This document shows positions 41,757 through 52,400 of a stretch of DNA of 63,265 nt, piece by piece. The DNA lies in assembly GCA_902799185.1 (NCBI GenBank), contig CADBZO010000020.1:1-63265 (forward strand). The letters run 5' to 3'. The DNA is from an uncultured Bacteroidales bacterium (GTDB lineage Bacteria > Bacteroidota > Bacteroidia > Bacteroidales > Paludibacteraceae). The notes under the pieces were generated by a model. It made no database searches, had not been told where the DNA came from, and was given only the letters and a program-made list of their open reading frames with translations. Position numbers and translations under genes: made by a program. Every line of letters begins with the position of its first letter. The stretch's first letter is position 1.

Positions 41757-43469
41757 TTACAACTCCTGTCCTTGGAGTGTGTATGTCTTGTCGCCGCGAC
41801 GGATAAGCAGTTGACCGTCATGGAGTATTTTTGTACTCTCAACTCTAAACTCTAAACTCTCAACTCCTTCTTCAGAAGGCTTATAACCGTCATCCATCGG
41901 CATCTTATGGGTCATCGCATAATCCAGATACATCTCCAGCATCGTATAGCCGGAGGCGTGACGGACGTTATTATCCGCGATCTCCGGATTACAGCCGTTG
42001 ACACTCTCCCACTCGTCCGGCATACCGTCTTGGTCCGTATCTACCAATGCCGCGACAGACGGATAGGCATAGAAGCCTTCGGCATCCTCTTCGGTATCGA
42101 TGATACCGTTGCCTCTGGATGCTCCGCTACAGGTAGCCTTCTTGTTGCGGGTGTCGTCCACCAAGCGCAGTTCCACATGATCGCGCGGGAAACAACCTGC
42201 CGTGTCCAAAACCGTCTCATACGCTTCCTCCGCCGTTTGGTAGTCGCCTACAGCATAAGCGTACAGTTCAAAATCATAGCGGCCATAGATAGAATCCTCC
42301 GTCCATTTCCACCAAGGCGTTTTCGGGCGAATCAATGTATCCACGCGCAGAGTATCTACCTTATTATAAGGCGATTTACCCGCAACAGCAGACCAGTTAT
42401 CAGCCGTAGCCGAAGGAACTCCATCGAACACATTGCCGCTCAGATACCATTGACTGGGGCCCCAAGAGGTGGCACCGGAACGTGCTTTCTCCACCGAGAA
42501 GAAATATTTCTTATTCGTCGTATTCGGCCCCACTTTGTAGTAGTTGTTGATAAAATTGCACTCGTGCGCAGAGTTCAAACCATTATACTCTCCTTCCGCT
42601 AACTTAGCGGTGTTCTCACCGCCGTAGCAACCGTTCGAACCTCCCTCGAAATTATACTGCACATTATTGATATAATCTATATACACCACACAGTCGTTCA
42701 CGCCCTGCGCACCGTTGAAACGGCACGAACGCTTATTATTGTGAACCAACAAGTTATGATGATACGTAGCCGGAGAACCGCCCCACTGGCAGCCATATGC
42801 ACGCTGGCCTTTCTTGTGTCCCGCATCATACAGGCCTTCATGTACAATACAATATTGCACTGTGATAAAATGGCTGTCATAGGAGTTCATGTTCTCCTCC
42901 ATGGACCAACCGAAATCACAGTGGTCAAAGATATAGCTCTCGCAGTTCTCCGCTCCGGCGGCGTTGGTATCCAACAGTTTTCCGTTCACATCGTATTGAC
43001 CTAAACGGAAACGGAGATTACGGACAATAAAGTTCTTCGATCCTCCGAAATTGACTTTGTTATGCGTAATCACGATACCCATACCCGGAGCTGTCTGTCC
43101 GGCGATAGTGTAGTTCTGGCGGCTGATACGCAAGTCCTTGACAAGACGTATCTCGCCGGAGACGGCAAAACAAACGGTAATCGGTTCGCCGGGGTACTGC
43201 TGCACCGCCCAGCGGAGCGTGCCTTCCGTGGTACCGTTTGCATCGTCTGCCAAAGAAGTGACATACACCACTTTGCCGCCACGGCCGCCGGAGGTGTATT
43301 TGCCGAAACCTTCTGCGCCGGGGAAAGCAACAATCGTGTCCGGCAAAAGGGAAACCTCACCCCGACCCTCTCCCCATGAGAGGGAGAAACAAGAGGACAT
43401 AATGGCAATAAAAGAAACCAAGAAAATCTTTTTCTTAGCCACAAGGGCACGATTAACAAAGTTATTCAT
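41757..43469 (-). CDS. Secreted pectate lyase (PL1-like) with C-terminal tail
   Basis: A 570-residue polysaccharide lyase with the parallel beta-helix of the PL1 superfamily: FPGAEGFGKYTSGGRGGKV at the start of the mature enzyme, then TIAGQTAPGMGI, IVRNLRFRLG and NNKRSCRFNGAQGVND. It should cleave pectin-type galacturonan outside the cell. The ATG at 43469 overlaps the stop of the pseudouridine synthase (ATGA) and gives a signal peptide; a longer frame to 43496 is less likely. A palindromic element is translated just after the signal peptide (SLSWGEGRGEVS). A heptad block encodes VESLEFRVES directly before the tail KILHDGQLLIRRGDKTYTLQ. Type IX export is inferred. Confidence 0.9.
   Translation of the reverse strand: MNNFVNRALVAKKKIFLVSFIAIMSSCFSLSWGEGRGEVSLLPDTIVAFPGAEGFGKYTSGGRGGKVVYVTSLADDANGTTEGTLRWAVQQYPGEPITVCFAVSGEIRLVKDLRISRQNYTIAGQTAPGMGIVITHNKVNFGGSKNFIVRNLRFRLGQYDVNGKLLDTNAAGAENCESYIFDHCDFGWSMEENMNSYDSHFITVQYCIVHEGLYDAGHKKGQRAYGCQWGGSPATYHHNLLVHNNKRSCRFNGAQGVNDCVVYIDYINNVQYNFEGGSNGCYGGENTAKLAEGEYNGLNSAHECNFINNYYKVGPNTTNKKYFFSVEKARSGATSWGPSQWYLSGNVFDGVPSATADNWSAVAGKSPYNKVDTLRVDTLIRPKTPWWKWTEDSIYGRYDFELYAYAVGDYQTAEEAYETVLDTAGCFPRDHVELRLVDDTRNKKATCSGASRGNGIIDTEEDAEGFYAYPSVAALVDTDQDGMPDEWESVNGCNPEIADNNVRHASGYTMLEMYLDYAMTHKMPMDDGYKPSEEGVESLEFRVESTKILHDGQLLIRRGDKTYTLQGQEL
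41837..41864 (-). repeat. Heptad repeat before the pectate lyase tail
   Basis: Four units (on the minus strand GTTGAGA/GTTTAGA words) encode VESLEFRVES, the linker immediately upstream of the conserved C-terminal tail. Confidence 0.88.
43358..43392. repeat. Palindromic element inside pectate lyase gene
   Basis: ACCCCGACCCTCTCCCC followed by GAGAGGGAGA, the same family as at 1809, 1980 and 237-291. It is translated in frame as LSWGEGRGEV after the signal peptide. Confidence 0.8.
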
Positions 43470-44173
43470 GATATTTGGGTTGTTAAAGCGCGCCATAGTG
43501 CGTCATCGGGCACCGGCGCAGTGATACATATGTTTTGTTTGCTGACAGGATGGACAAATGCTATCTGCCGCGCATGGAGACAGATACCTCCGTCGGGATT
43601 GGAACGCTTCGCGCCATACTTGAGGTCGCCTTTGACAGGACAACCGATAGCCGCCAACTGGCAGCGGATCTGGTGATGCCGTCCGGTCTCCAGATTGATT
43701 TCCAGAAGCGTATAGTTATCTCCGCGGACAAGGGTCTTATAGGTCAAGACGGCCAACTTAGCATCCTTGGCACCCGGCTTGGCAATATACGATTTGTTCT
43801 GCTGCTCGTTGCGGACGAGCCAGTTCTCCAACCGCGCTTCGGGTACTTTCGGTGCGCCTTGCACAATCGCCCAATAGGTCTTCTTAATTGACAATTGACA
43901 GTTGACAGTTGATAATTTCGATTTCTCTTTGAACATCTCATTCAATCGGGTCAGGGCCTTGCTCGTTCGGGCAAAGAGCACTACCCCGCTCGTGGGTCTG
44001 TCCAAACGGTGGGGCACTCCTAAGAACACCTCGCCGGGCTTGTTGTATTTCTCTTTGATATACGCCTTGACGATCTCCGATAGCGGCGTGTCACCCGTCT
44101 TGTCGCCCTGCACGATTTCGTTGCAGGTCTTATTGACAGCAATAATATGGTTATCTTCGTATAAAACGGTCAT
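43466..44173 (-). CDS. RluA-family rRNA/tRNA pseudouridine synthase
   Basis: A 235-residue RluA/RluD-type enzyme. The catalytic motif is GVPHRLDRPTSGVVLFA, with Asp in HRLDRPTSG; INLETGRHHQIRCQLAAIG and GDLKYGA complete the fold. No S4 domain is present, so it resembles the compact Bacteroidetes RluA type; the target uridine is unknown. Residues about 88-97 (LSTVNCQLSI) are encoded by four ATTGACA-type heptads between helix and KKTYWAIV, an in-frame insertion. Confidence 0.93.
   Translation of the reverse strand: MTVLYEDNHIIAVNKTCNEIVQGDKTGDTPLSEIVKAYIKEKYNKPGEVFLGVPHRLDRPTSGVVLFARTSKALTRLNEMFKEKSKLSTVNCQLSIKKTYWAIVQGAPKVPEARLENWLVRNEQQNKSYIAKPGAKDAKLAVLTYKTLVRGDNYTLLEINLETGRHHQIRCQLAAIGCPVKGDLKYGAKRSNPDGGICLHARQIAFVHPVSKQNICITAPVPDDALWRALTTQIS
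43887..43914 (-). repeat. Heptad repeat inside the pseudouridine synthase gene
   Basis: Four 7-base units (AATTGAC, AATTGAC, AGTTGAC, AGTTGAT on the plus strand) are translated on the minus strand as STVNCQLS. Confidence 0.88.
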
Positions 44174-44177
44174 GACA

Positions 44178-44209
44178 TTTTCTCATTTAGTCATTTTCTC
44201 ATTTTCATA
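44178..44209 (-). repeat. Octad tandem repeat, ATGAGAAA x4
   Basis: Four 8-base units on the minus strand (ATGAGAAA/ATGACTAA) between the DUF4421 stop and the pseudouridine synthase ATG. Confidence 0.7.
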
Positions 44210-44210
44210 T

Positions 44211-45383
44211 TTACAAAAAACGGACTCCGAAATAGAGCACGGCATTCCAGTCCCACGTCATGGTTCGCATCCGTATCTCGGGGTTATCGATGAGCGTCGA
44301 ACCGTCCCCGGTAGCAATCATTCGATCTTTCGCCTTGAAACGGATGTTATTAACGACCGTATTAAAAGCCAGTACAAACCGCGGCGTGATGTTATAGACC
44401 AACGCCACTTTCGCCTGGCCCGTGACATAAACCGGAAACTCCGGCTTGAGTTTGCGGCTCAGGATGAGGTTATAACCGGCCTCCTCGGGTATGAACATGC
44501 GGTCGTCACCGGTGATAATCATTCGGTTGAGAACAGCCAGCATCGGCGTAGCGGAGACATGCAGCAGGAACTTACCCCTGTTAGGCGTGTAGTTATACCC
44601 GTAACCGGCTCCGATAGCAATCTGGTAAAGCTCCATCTCGTTCACTCCTCCGGTACGTGTGACCAGTGCATCGCTGAGAAGCGCCATGCGGGAGTAGATG
44701 AAATCCGCCACGATGAGCGGTGCGCCTGCCGACTTGCGCTGGATAAACGACGCATTGAAAGCTGCCGGCATGGAGAACTTACGCCGGTTGAGCGAGACAT
44801 AACCGGAGAGAAAGAACGTAGTAGTAGCTACTTCGCCGCTGCCCACCTCTATCTTACCGCCTGTGCCGGAAGACTCAATCGCTCCGCCGGAGAAAGTAGT
44901 CTTGCGTCGGAAGAGTTCTATGCCATAACCGTTCTGAAGCATGGAGAACTTGAAGTTCGAATACCCGCGGAAGAGGTCTATAGAATAACCGATATTCGTA
45001 TTCCGATAAGAGAGAACAAGTCCTAACTTAGGTGCTATATTAGAGCCGAAAACCATATCCACGTTCTCGTAATAAGGTACGTCGCGGCAGTGCATCGTGG
45101 TATAGACGCTTCCCCAGTCGCCGCTGATGGCCACACGGAAACGGTGTTGCGGCAGAACAAGATACTCCGGATCCACATTCTTCATGAAGAAGCGGTCGGC
45201 CTTGTCCAGCATCCGGCTTATCCAGTTTTTATGCGGTCCCGTGGGGTTAATTGGAGTGGTCTGCACTTCCGGCACCGGTAGGGCAAACACCGAATCCAAA
45301 GGCGGCAGATACGCCGGAAGAGTATCTTGCGCCATGACGCAGACACTTATCCACAGGAGGCATATCGGTAGCAGACGCTTCAT
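44211..45383 (-). CDS. DUF4421 family outer-membrane protein
   Basis: A 390-residue protein with a signal peptide (MKRLLPICLLWISVCVMAQ) and a beta-barrel-like body with aromatic-terminated strands, ending in a C-terminal phenylalanine-leucine (VLYFGVRFL). The block RFRVAISGDWGSVYTT with SNIAPKLGLVLSYRNTNIGYSID is typical of DUF4421, of unknown function. The ATG at 45383 fits the signal peptide and lies four bases after the rlmB stop; a longer frame would overlap rlmB by about 60 bases. Confidence 0.85.
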   Translation of the reverse strand: MKRLLPICLLWISVCVMAQDTLPAYLPPLDSVFALPVPEVQTTPINPTGPHKNWISRMLDKADRFFMKNVDPEYLVLPQHRFRVAISGDWGSVYTTMHCRDVPYYENVDMVFGSNIAPKLGLVLSYRNTNIGYSIDLFRGYSNFKFSMLQNGYGIELFRRKTTFSGGAIESSGTGGKIEVGSGEVATTTFFLSGYVSLNRRKFSMPAAFNASFIQRKSAGAPLIVADFIYSRMALLSDALVTRTGGVNEMELYQIAIGAGYGYNYTPNRGKFLLHVSATPMLAVLNRMIITGDDRMFIPEEAGYNLILSRKLKPEFPVYVTGQAKVALVYNITPRFVLAFNTVVNNIRFKAKDRMIATGDGSTLIDNPEIRMRTMTWDWNAVLYFGVRFL

Positions 45384-45387
45384 CCGT

Positions 45388-46158
45388 TTATTGCATTCTC
45401 TGGCGCACGGCTTCGTAGATAAAGACACCGGCAGCGACGGACACATTGAGGGATTCGATGGTCCCCGTCATCGGCAGACGAACCTGGTCGGTACAGAGTT
45501 TGAGGTTCTCCTCGTAGATACCTTTTTCCTCACTTCCCATGACGATACAGGTAGGCACGGTCATGTCCACCTCGGTGTAGTTACGGTCTGTATGTTCAGT
45601 GGCCGCAACAATGCGAAGACCGCTTTCTTGCAGATAGCGCAGTGCATTCTGGAGATTTTCTACCTTGCAGATAGGTAATGAATGCAGCGCACCGGCGGAC
45701 GCTTTGACGGCATCGCCGTTGATGGCTGCGCTTCCGCGCGTACCTATAATCAGCGCGTCCACGCCTGCACACACGCAGGTACGGGCGATAGCTCCGAAAT
45801 TACGTACGTCAGTCACGCCGTCCAGCATCATCAAGAGCGGCGTCTTGCCTTCGTCATAGAGACTCTGTACCAGACTGTCCAGAGGCGTGAACTCAATGGG
45901 GCTGAGGAAAGCGATGACGCCTTGGTGGTTCTTGTCGGTGAACTGATTGAGTTTCTCCAACGGCACACGCTGGATTTGTGTACCGGTACCTTCCAGTTTG
46001 ATGAGTAACTCGCGTCCGATAGCCGAACTCATGTCGCGGCGGATGAGCACTTTGTCCAATACCTTGCTCGCGTCAATCGCTTCCATCACAGCGCGGATAC
46101 CGAAGATCATCTCTTTCTCCGGCGGACGCTTTGTGTCATATTGTTTTTTCTGTATCAT
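45388..46158 (-). CDS. rlmB: 23S rRNA (guanosine-2'-O)-methyltransferase, RlmB/TrmH family
   Basis: A 256-residue SPOUT methyltransferase. The N-terminal substrate-binding domain (IFGIRAVMEAIDASKVLDKVLIRR) is followed by the knotted SAM domain with the family motifs LDGVTDVRNFGAIARTC, TCIVMGSEEKGIYEE and IPM-like RLPMTGTIESLNVSVAAGVFIYEA. It probably methylates G2251 of 23S rRNA; TrmH-like substrates cannot be excluded. It has its own promoter at 46181-46212. Confidence 0.92.
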   Translation of the reverse strand: MIQKKQYDTKRPPEKEMIFGIRAVMEAIDASKVLDKVLIRRDMSSAIGRELLIKLEGTGTQIQRVPLEKLNQFTDKNHQGVIAFLSPIEFTPLDSLVQSLYDEGKTPLLMMLDGVTDVRNFGAIARTCVCAGVDALIIGTRGSAAINGDAVKASAGALHSLPICKVENLQNALRYLQESGLRIVAATEHTDRNYTEVDMTVPTCIVMGSEEKGIYEENLKLCTDQVRLPMTGTIESLNVSVAAGVFIYEAVRQRMQ

Positions 46159-46180
46159 AGTATAAAAACCTTTGCGCCTG

Positions 46181-46212
46181 CAAAGGTACTACAAAAATTG
46201 CACATATGCAAG
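46181..46212 (-). promoter_or_regulatory. rlmB promoter
   Basis: On the minus strand: CTTG (46212-46209), 20-base spacer, TACCTTTG (46188-46181), 22 bases before the rlmB ATG. Confidence 0.85.
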
Positions 46213-46250
46213 TAAAAAGAGAAAAATCGCCCGGTTTGGACGATTTTTCT
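46213..46250 (-). terminator. Terminator of the giant-protein operon
   Basis: On the minus strand AGAAAAATCG pairs perfectly with CGATTTTTCT across an 11-base loop and is followed by CTTTTTAC. It ends the transcript of the 2147-residue protein and its small companion, immediately before the rlmB promoter. Confidence 0.78.
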
Positions 46251-46298
46251 TGAATGTAGGATTGATGTAAATCGTACATCTGTCCTTCGTACATTACT

Positions 46299-46421
46299 TT
46301 ACCATTGGTCGCTTTCGATGTCGTTGATGTCGAGCGTGTTGGCAGGACTGCCTGCCAATACCATAGACTCCAATGCAATGCGTGCTACAAGCACTTCGGG
46401 TTGATTATAATGCTTCTTCAT
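46299..46421 (-). CDS. 40-residue protein downstream of the giant gene
   Basis: ATG at 46421-46419, TAA ending at 46299. The product reads MKKHYNQPEVLVARIALESM and ends in an acidic segment (DINDIESDQW). It matches the style of small Bacteroidales proteins that begin MKKxYxxPEV and often accompany surface-protein operons; their role is unknown. It lies 33 bases after the giant gene stop and just before a shared terminator. Confidence 0.7.
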   Translation of the reverse strand: MKKHYNQPEVLVARIALESMVLAGSPANTLDINDIESDQW

Positions 46422-46454
46422 ATTTTTTTCTCCTTATATATCAAACGTTAAACA

Positions 46455-49400
46455 TTACTTTACAATCTGTCCTTGTGCGTTGTATTTCACGCCGTCGCGA
46501 AGGATGTAGAGAACGCCGTTCTCTATTACCTTTGTACTTTGTACCTTGTCACCTTGTACATTCTCAACGCCGGTAGCCACCTGCTCTTGGTTGAAGACGA
46601 AACGCATACGACGCGGCGCGTTGTTCTGCAAACCTGCGTACTTCACATAAGCCTTGTGTGCCTTGAGATTGTCGGAGTTAATCTTGTAGAAACCGACACC
46701 GTACTGAGTCGTTCCTGAGAGTACGTAGCAGTTCTGGCGTGTCAAACCGTCAATATCCGTAACGGCTGTTGCTGCATCCACACCTTCGAGATCGTTATTA
46801 GCGGAAACGCTAACCGGTACTTCGAAGCTCATCGCGAGGGTGTAGTTCTCAGCAGACGATTTGAGGATAACGGCTTCGTCGGCAGGAATGACTTGACCAG
46901 CTACGGCTATTCTCGTCAGCACGAGATCGCTTCCGCTCAGGTCTGCCACGTATGCCTCTACGCCTGCGGGCAACAGGTACTTGTTCGCGCTGTCATAGAA
47001 GGTGCTGTAATAAATACCATCGTTCTGCGGGTCCTTGTTAGCCACAATCGTTTCACCGGTCGGAATATCCTCGTAGTTCGGCATAACCGGCTTGATATAA
47101 CTATAGGTCGCCAAATCAGCCAAAGCTTGCTCGATCGTTACTTGAGTGCCGTCTGCGTCAATCTGCACTGCCGCCATGGCATTGAAGATCACCTCTCCGC
47201 CGATAGCCGGGTTGGAGGTAGCTAAATTGCCGTGGATCAGACCACCGGTCATCCAGAAGCCTACATTACCGTCGTTAGCTACGCTGTTATATACACCACC
47301 ACCTTGTGCGGCGTGGTTGCCGGTAATTGTACCACCGTACAACGTGAAGGTGCCGTTATTAACGATTGCTCCACCGTTGCCGGAGTTGTAACCACCCTTA
47401 ATCTCTGCACCGCCTACGTTGTCCGTAATGGCGAGCGTACCATTATTAACGATCACGCATCCGTTAGCCTGTGCGCTCGTCAAGTGACGATCCACACTAA
47501 AGCCGTTCAGATCGAGTACGACCGTCTTACCTGCCGGTACGATCAATGCACCGTCGAGGTTAGTAGCCGTCAGACTCTGACTCAGTTGGAGGACGCCACC
47601 GTTAGCCATTGCGGCATTCAGATCTGCCCATGTAGCGATAGCACCGCCGAGCTTATTCATCTCGGTCTCGGCCAGTTCACTCTCGATACCCGTGATCTCA
47701 CCGTTAGCATTCGTCGTTACGTGCAGTACCTCATGGCTCAAGCCCGTCTGTGCCGGCAGGTTGACATCCAGATTATACGTGTACGTTCCGTCACCGTTAT
47801 CGATTTTCTCAGCTTGTGTAAAGTCTCCGAACGGAATATCGATGCTATAAGCGCCCCCCATGAAGGTTGCCTCGAAAGAGTTTTGCTCCATACCTTGTGC
47901 ATAGGTGATCACACCGGTATTTACGCCATAACCTGCCCATACATCGCTACCGAGTGCATCGTAGAGTTCAGCAAGGATAGCAAACATTTCCATGTTCGGC
48001 ATGACAGGTTTGATGTAATCATAGGTTGCCAGACTTGCGATAGCGGTAGCTGCACTAACGGTGTTACCGCCTGCGTTGATCTGTACGACGGCCAGGTTGC
48101 TGAACGTCACATCACCCTTGATAGCCGGATAGCTGCTTGCTTCGTTACCGTCAATCAAACCGCCGGTCATCCAGAAGCCAAGCGCACCATCGTTCGCTAC
48201 GTTGTTATAAACACCGGCACCTTGTGCGGCGTGGTTGCCTGTGATCTTACCACCGTACAACGTGAACGTACCGTTGTTCACGACACCACCACCGTTGCCG
48301 CTGTTATTACCACCCTTAATCTCACCGTTGCCGACCTCGTCCATGACAGCGAGCACACCGTTGTTCACGATGACACTACCATTAGCGACAGCACTTGTGA
48401 GCGCACGGTCAATAGTATGTCCGTTCAGGTCCAGCATCACCGTTGTGTTCGCCGGTACTTCCAGTGCCTCGGCATTCGCCGGAGCGGTGATGTCATGCGT
48501 CAACTTGATTATTCCGCCTGCGGTCATGGCTGCTTGCAGCTCTTCCCAAGTAGTGATCTCATTGTTGGTCTCTTTCTTCAGGTCAATCTCAGCGATGTCG
48601 CTGTGGATAGCCTCGATTGCACCGTTGCTATTGAGTGTTACGTGCAGGGTTTCCTGCGACATACCCGTTTGTGCCGGCAGACTCACTACCAAGGTGTAAA
48701 CCGATCCGCCTTCTGCGGTGGCAGTTTTGCTTGCAGCAGTAAAGTCACCGAACGGGATATCGATGGTATAGGTGCCACCCATGAAGGATGCGCGGAACTC
48801 ATTTGCCTCATCACCGCGGCTATAGCTGATCACACCGGTGTGTGTGCCGTAACCGGTCCAAACGTCGTTACCCAATGCAGCGTACAACTCAGCCAGAATA
48901 GCATACATCTCCATATCCGGCATTACCGGCATGATATAACTATAGTGCGAGAGACCTGCAACAGCGGTAGCCGGACTAACCGTGGTACCGTTGGCATCCA
49001 CCTGAACGACTGCCAGATTATTGAAGATCACATTACCGCTGATGGCATCGTTTCCGTTTGTTGCCGTATTACCGTCAATCAGACCACCGGTCATCCAGAA
49101 ACCTTGCGCACCACCGTTGTTGTATACACCTGCGCCTTCTGCAGCTGCGTTGCCGGTGATCTCGCCTGCGTAGAGGGTGAGGATACCGTTGTTGAGGATA
49201 CCACCGCCGTTACCGGTTGTCTTACCACCCTTAATCTTACCGTTACCGGCCTCGTCCATGATAGCAAGCACACCGTTGTTCACGATGACGTTACCATTAG
49301 CTATTGCGCTTGCGAGCGCACGGTCAATAGTATTTCCGTTCAGGTCCAACATTACTGTTGTATTCTGCGGAACCTCTAATGCTGCATCGGTGCTCTCTGC

Positions 49401-52400
49401 GGTGATGTCATGCGTCAACTTGATCTTTCCGCCTGCGGTCATGGCTGCTTGCAGCTGTGCCCAAGTAGTGATCTCATTGTTGGTCTCTTTCTTCAGGTCA
49501 ATCTCAGCGATGTCGCTATGGATTGCCTCGATCTGACCGGTGCTATTGACCGTTACATGCAGGGTTTCCTGCGACATACCTGTCTGAGCCGGTAAGCTAA
49601 CGGTCAGGTCATAGATATACTTGCCACCGTCTTCATGCTTCGAAGCAGCGGTGAAGTCTCCGAACGGAATATCGATCGTGTAGGTACCACCCATGAAGGA
49701 TGCGCGGAACTCATTTGCCTCATCACCGCGGCTATAGCTGATAACACCGGTGTTTGCTCCGTAACCGGTCCAAACATCATCACCAAGCGCTGCGTAGAGT
49801 TCTGCCAGCGTAGCGAACATATTCATGTCCGGCATTACCGGCTTGATATAATTGTAAACATCCAGATGTGCCTTTGCGGTATTTACGCTGACGGTGGTAC
49901 CGCCTGCGTTCACTTGCACAACCGCCAAGTTATTGAATGCCACTTCACCTTCGATAGCCGGATAACTGCCTGCCGTGTTATTGTCAATCAGGCCACCGGT
50001 CATCCAGAAACCTTCCGTGCCGGAATTGGAGATGTGGTTATAGACACCACCTCCCATCTCATCGGCATGGTTGCCGGTGATCTCGCCGCCGTAGAGGGTG
50101 AACGTACCATTGTTGTACACACCACCACCTTTGCCGGTTGTGTTACCACCGGTGATCTGACCGTTGCCAGTCTCGTCCATGACAGCGAGCACACCGTTGT
50201 TCACGATGACGCTACCATTCTCCTGTGCGCTTGAGAGGGCACGGTCAATGATATGACCATTAAGGTCGAGAAGTACGGTCTTGTCAGCCGGTACCACCAG
50301 CGCTTCCGCATTCGCCGGAGCAGAGATATTTTGCTTCAGTTTGATCATTCCGCCTGCGTTCATCGCTGCTCGCAGTTCTGCCCAGGTAGTGATTGCGCTA
50401 TCGCTCTCCTTCGTCATCTCTGCGCCTGCATGAACACTCGTTACACCGGTGATCTGACCGTCAGCATTCGTCATGACATGCAGTATCTCGTGGTCCATAC
50501 CGGTGATCTGCGCCGGAAGGTTCACTTCCAATGTATAGGTATGACTACCGTCACCGTTGTTAAATTTCTCAGCCATGATGAAATCATCGAACGCCAAGTC
50601 GATGGTGTAGGTACCACCCATGAACGAAGCACGGAACTCATCCGCCTCATCGCCTCGGCTGTAACTGATCACACCTGTCTCGGCTCCGTAACCTGTCCAT
50701 ACCTGGTCTCCTAATGCATTATAGAGTTCAGTCAAAATCGCATTCTTGTCCGCTGCCGGATTGCTCCAAAGGGCTACTAAGTGTACATTATGTGCAGGCA
50801 TGGTAGCCGGAATCGCTGCATCCCAACCGATAAACGTATGATCTTCACGGGTCGGGTTGGCCGGTGGAGTAACTGCCGTGCCATAGTCCTGCGTGATCGA
50901 AGCGACCGGCGTACCGCCGTTGCTGTCAAACGAGATGGTATATTGGTGTACCGTCCATTGCGCGTACAGCGTCACCGGACCCTTGTCGGTAGCGGTAGCG
51001 GTAATGACGGCCTCATTGTCATATGCGATGCCACTGCCATCCGGTTGGGTGTTCCAACCTGCGAACGAATAACCTGTGCGGCTGAATTCGTTGTAGTGCA
51101 ACTGAGCACTGTTCTCAACGGTCTGAACGTTCATCGTACCTGTTCCGCCGTTCGGGTCAAAGGTAACATACTTGTAGTAGTACCAGGTATAATTCTCTGA
51201 CGTACTCTTGAAAACCGCTTTCTCTGCCACACCATTGTCATATGTTGCGTAGGTACATATAACTTCCGTCAAGAGGATATACCATCCTTTGGTAGCGTCC
51301 GCTGAACCGTTGCTATTATCAAAATCAAAGGTATAATTAGCGGACTGACTTTGCCATGAGCCGTTCTTCGTACTATTGACCAGATAGGTGATACGCTTGG
51401 ACGAACCGGTACTATTTGCCATGCCGTGGGTAAAATCGACATTCCAAGCCTGCAATTCGGTCTGATTGGTATGGGCATACAGAGCCGCTGTGGTGTTATA
51501 TTTCGCACAAGAAGAAGACACGGTCAAAGTCGCTGTCAGTCTTCTCTTAGCGTAGGAAGGAATCGTTTGCTCGTTCTTATAAATAGAGTAAATACCTTTT
51601 TTCTCGTTTGCTCTACCTTTACCGGTGGCTTGACAACCGATACCTTTGTCGCCTGCATTGATAAACGATACGTTTCCCCAATTGCCTAATTTGCCGTTGA
51701 AGCCATTGTAACTGATGGCTTGCGAATTATTATTGGGGGTATTGGTTCTACCGGTTTTGTAGGCAACATAAGTCCAACTACCCGTTTGCTTCTCCGAACG
51801 CCAATTAGCAGTATAAGACTTGTCGCCCGTCGAACCCTTGGCAATCGACACGCTGGTCTGCGGTGTATTACCGTTCGAACCCGTCCATCCGGTGAAAATA
51901 TAACCGGAGCGCGTCGGGGCTACCAGCATAAAGGTATTGGTCTCTATCGTATAGTTTGCCGGGTTAGTAGCCGTACCGCCCGCGAGGTCGTACGTGATCG
52001 TATAGTCAATCGGTGTCCAGTTGGCGGTATAAGTCTTGTTACCCGTCGAGCCCTTGGCGATGGAGACAGAGGTTTGCTTTGTGGAGCCGTTCGAACCCGT
52101 CCAGCCAGCGAAAATATAACCAGAGCGGGTCGGGTTAGTGAGTGTGAAGGTGTTGGTCTCCACATTGTAGCTCGCCGGGTTGCCTGAAACGGAGCCTCCG
52201 TTGAGCGTATAAGAGATAGTGTAGTTCACTGTCTGCCACTTGGCATAGAGGGTTGCACTCGCGTTCGCGGAATAGGTAGCACCCTTGGCATAATTAGTAC
52301 CGCTTCCGTTTTGTTCGGTGTTCCAACCGATAAAGGTATAGCCGTCACGTGTCGGAACGGTGCTGCTTAACGTTTTGTCTATACCGTAGCACTTATAGTC

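Noticed and set aside
47232-49379. 715-codon plus-strand open frame
   Set aside because: It is antisense to the repeated modules of the giant surface protein. Its length comes from repeat codon bias; it has no promoter, signal or family match.
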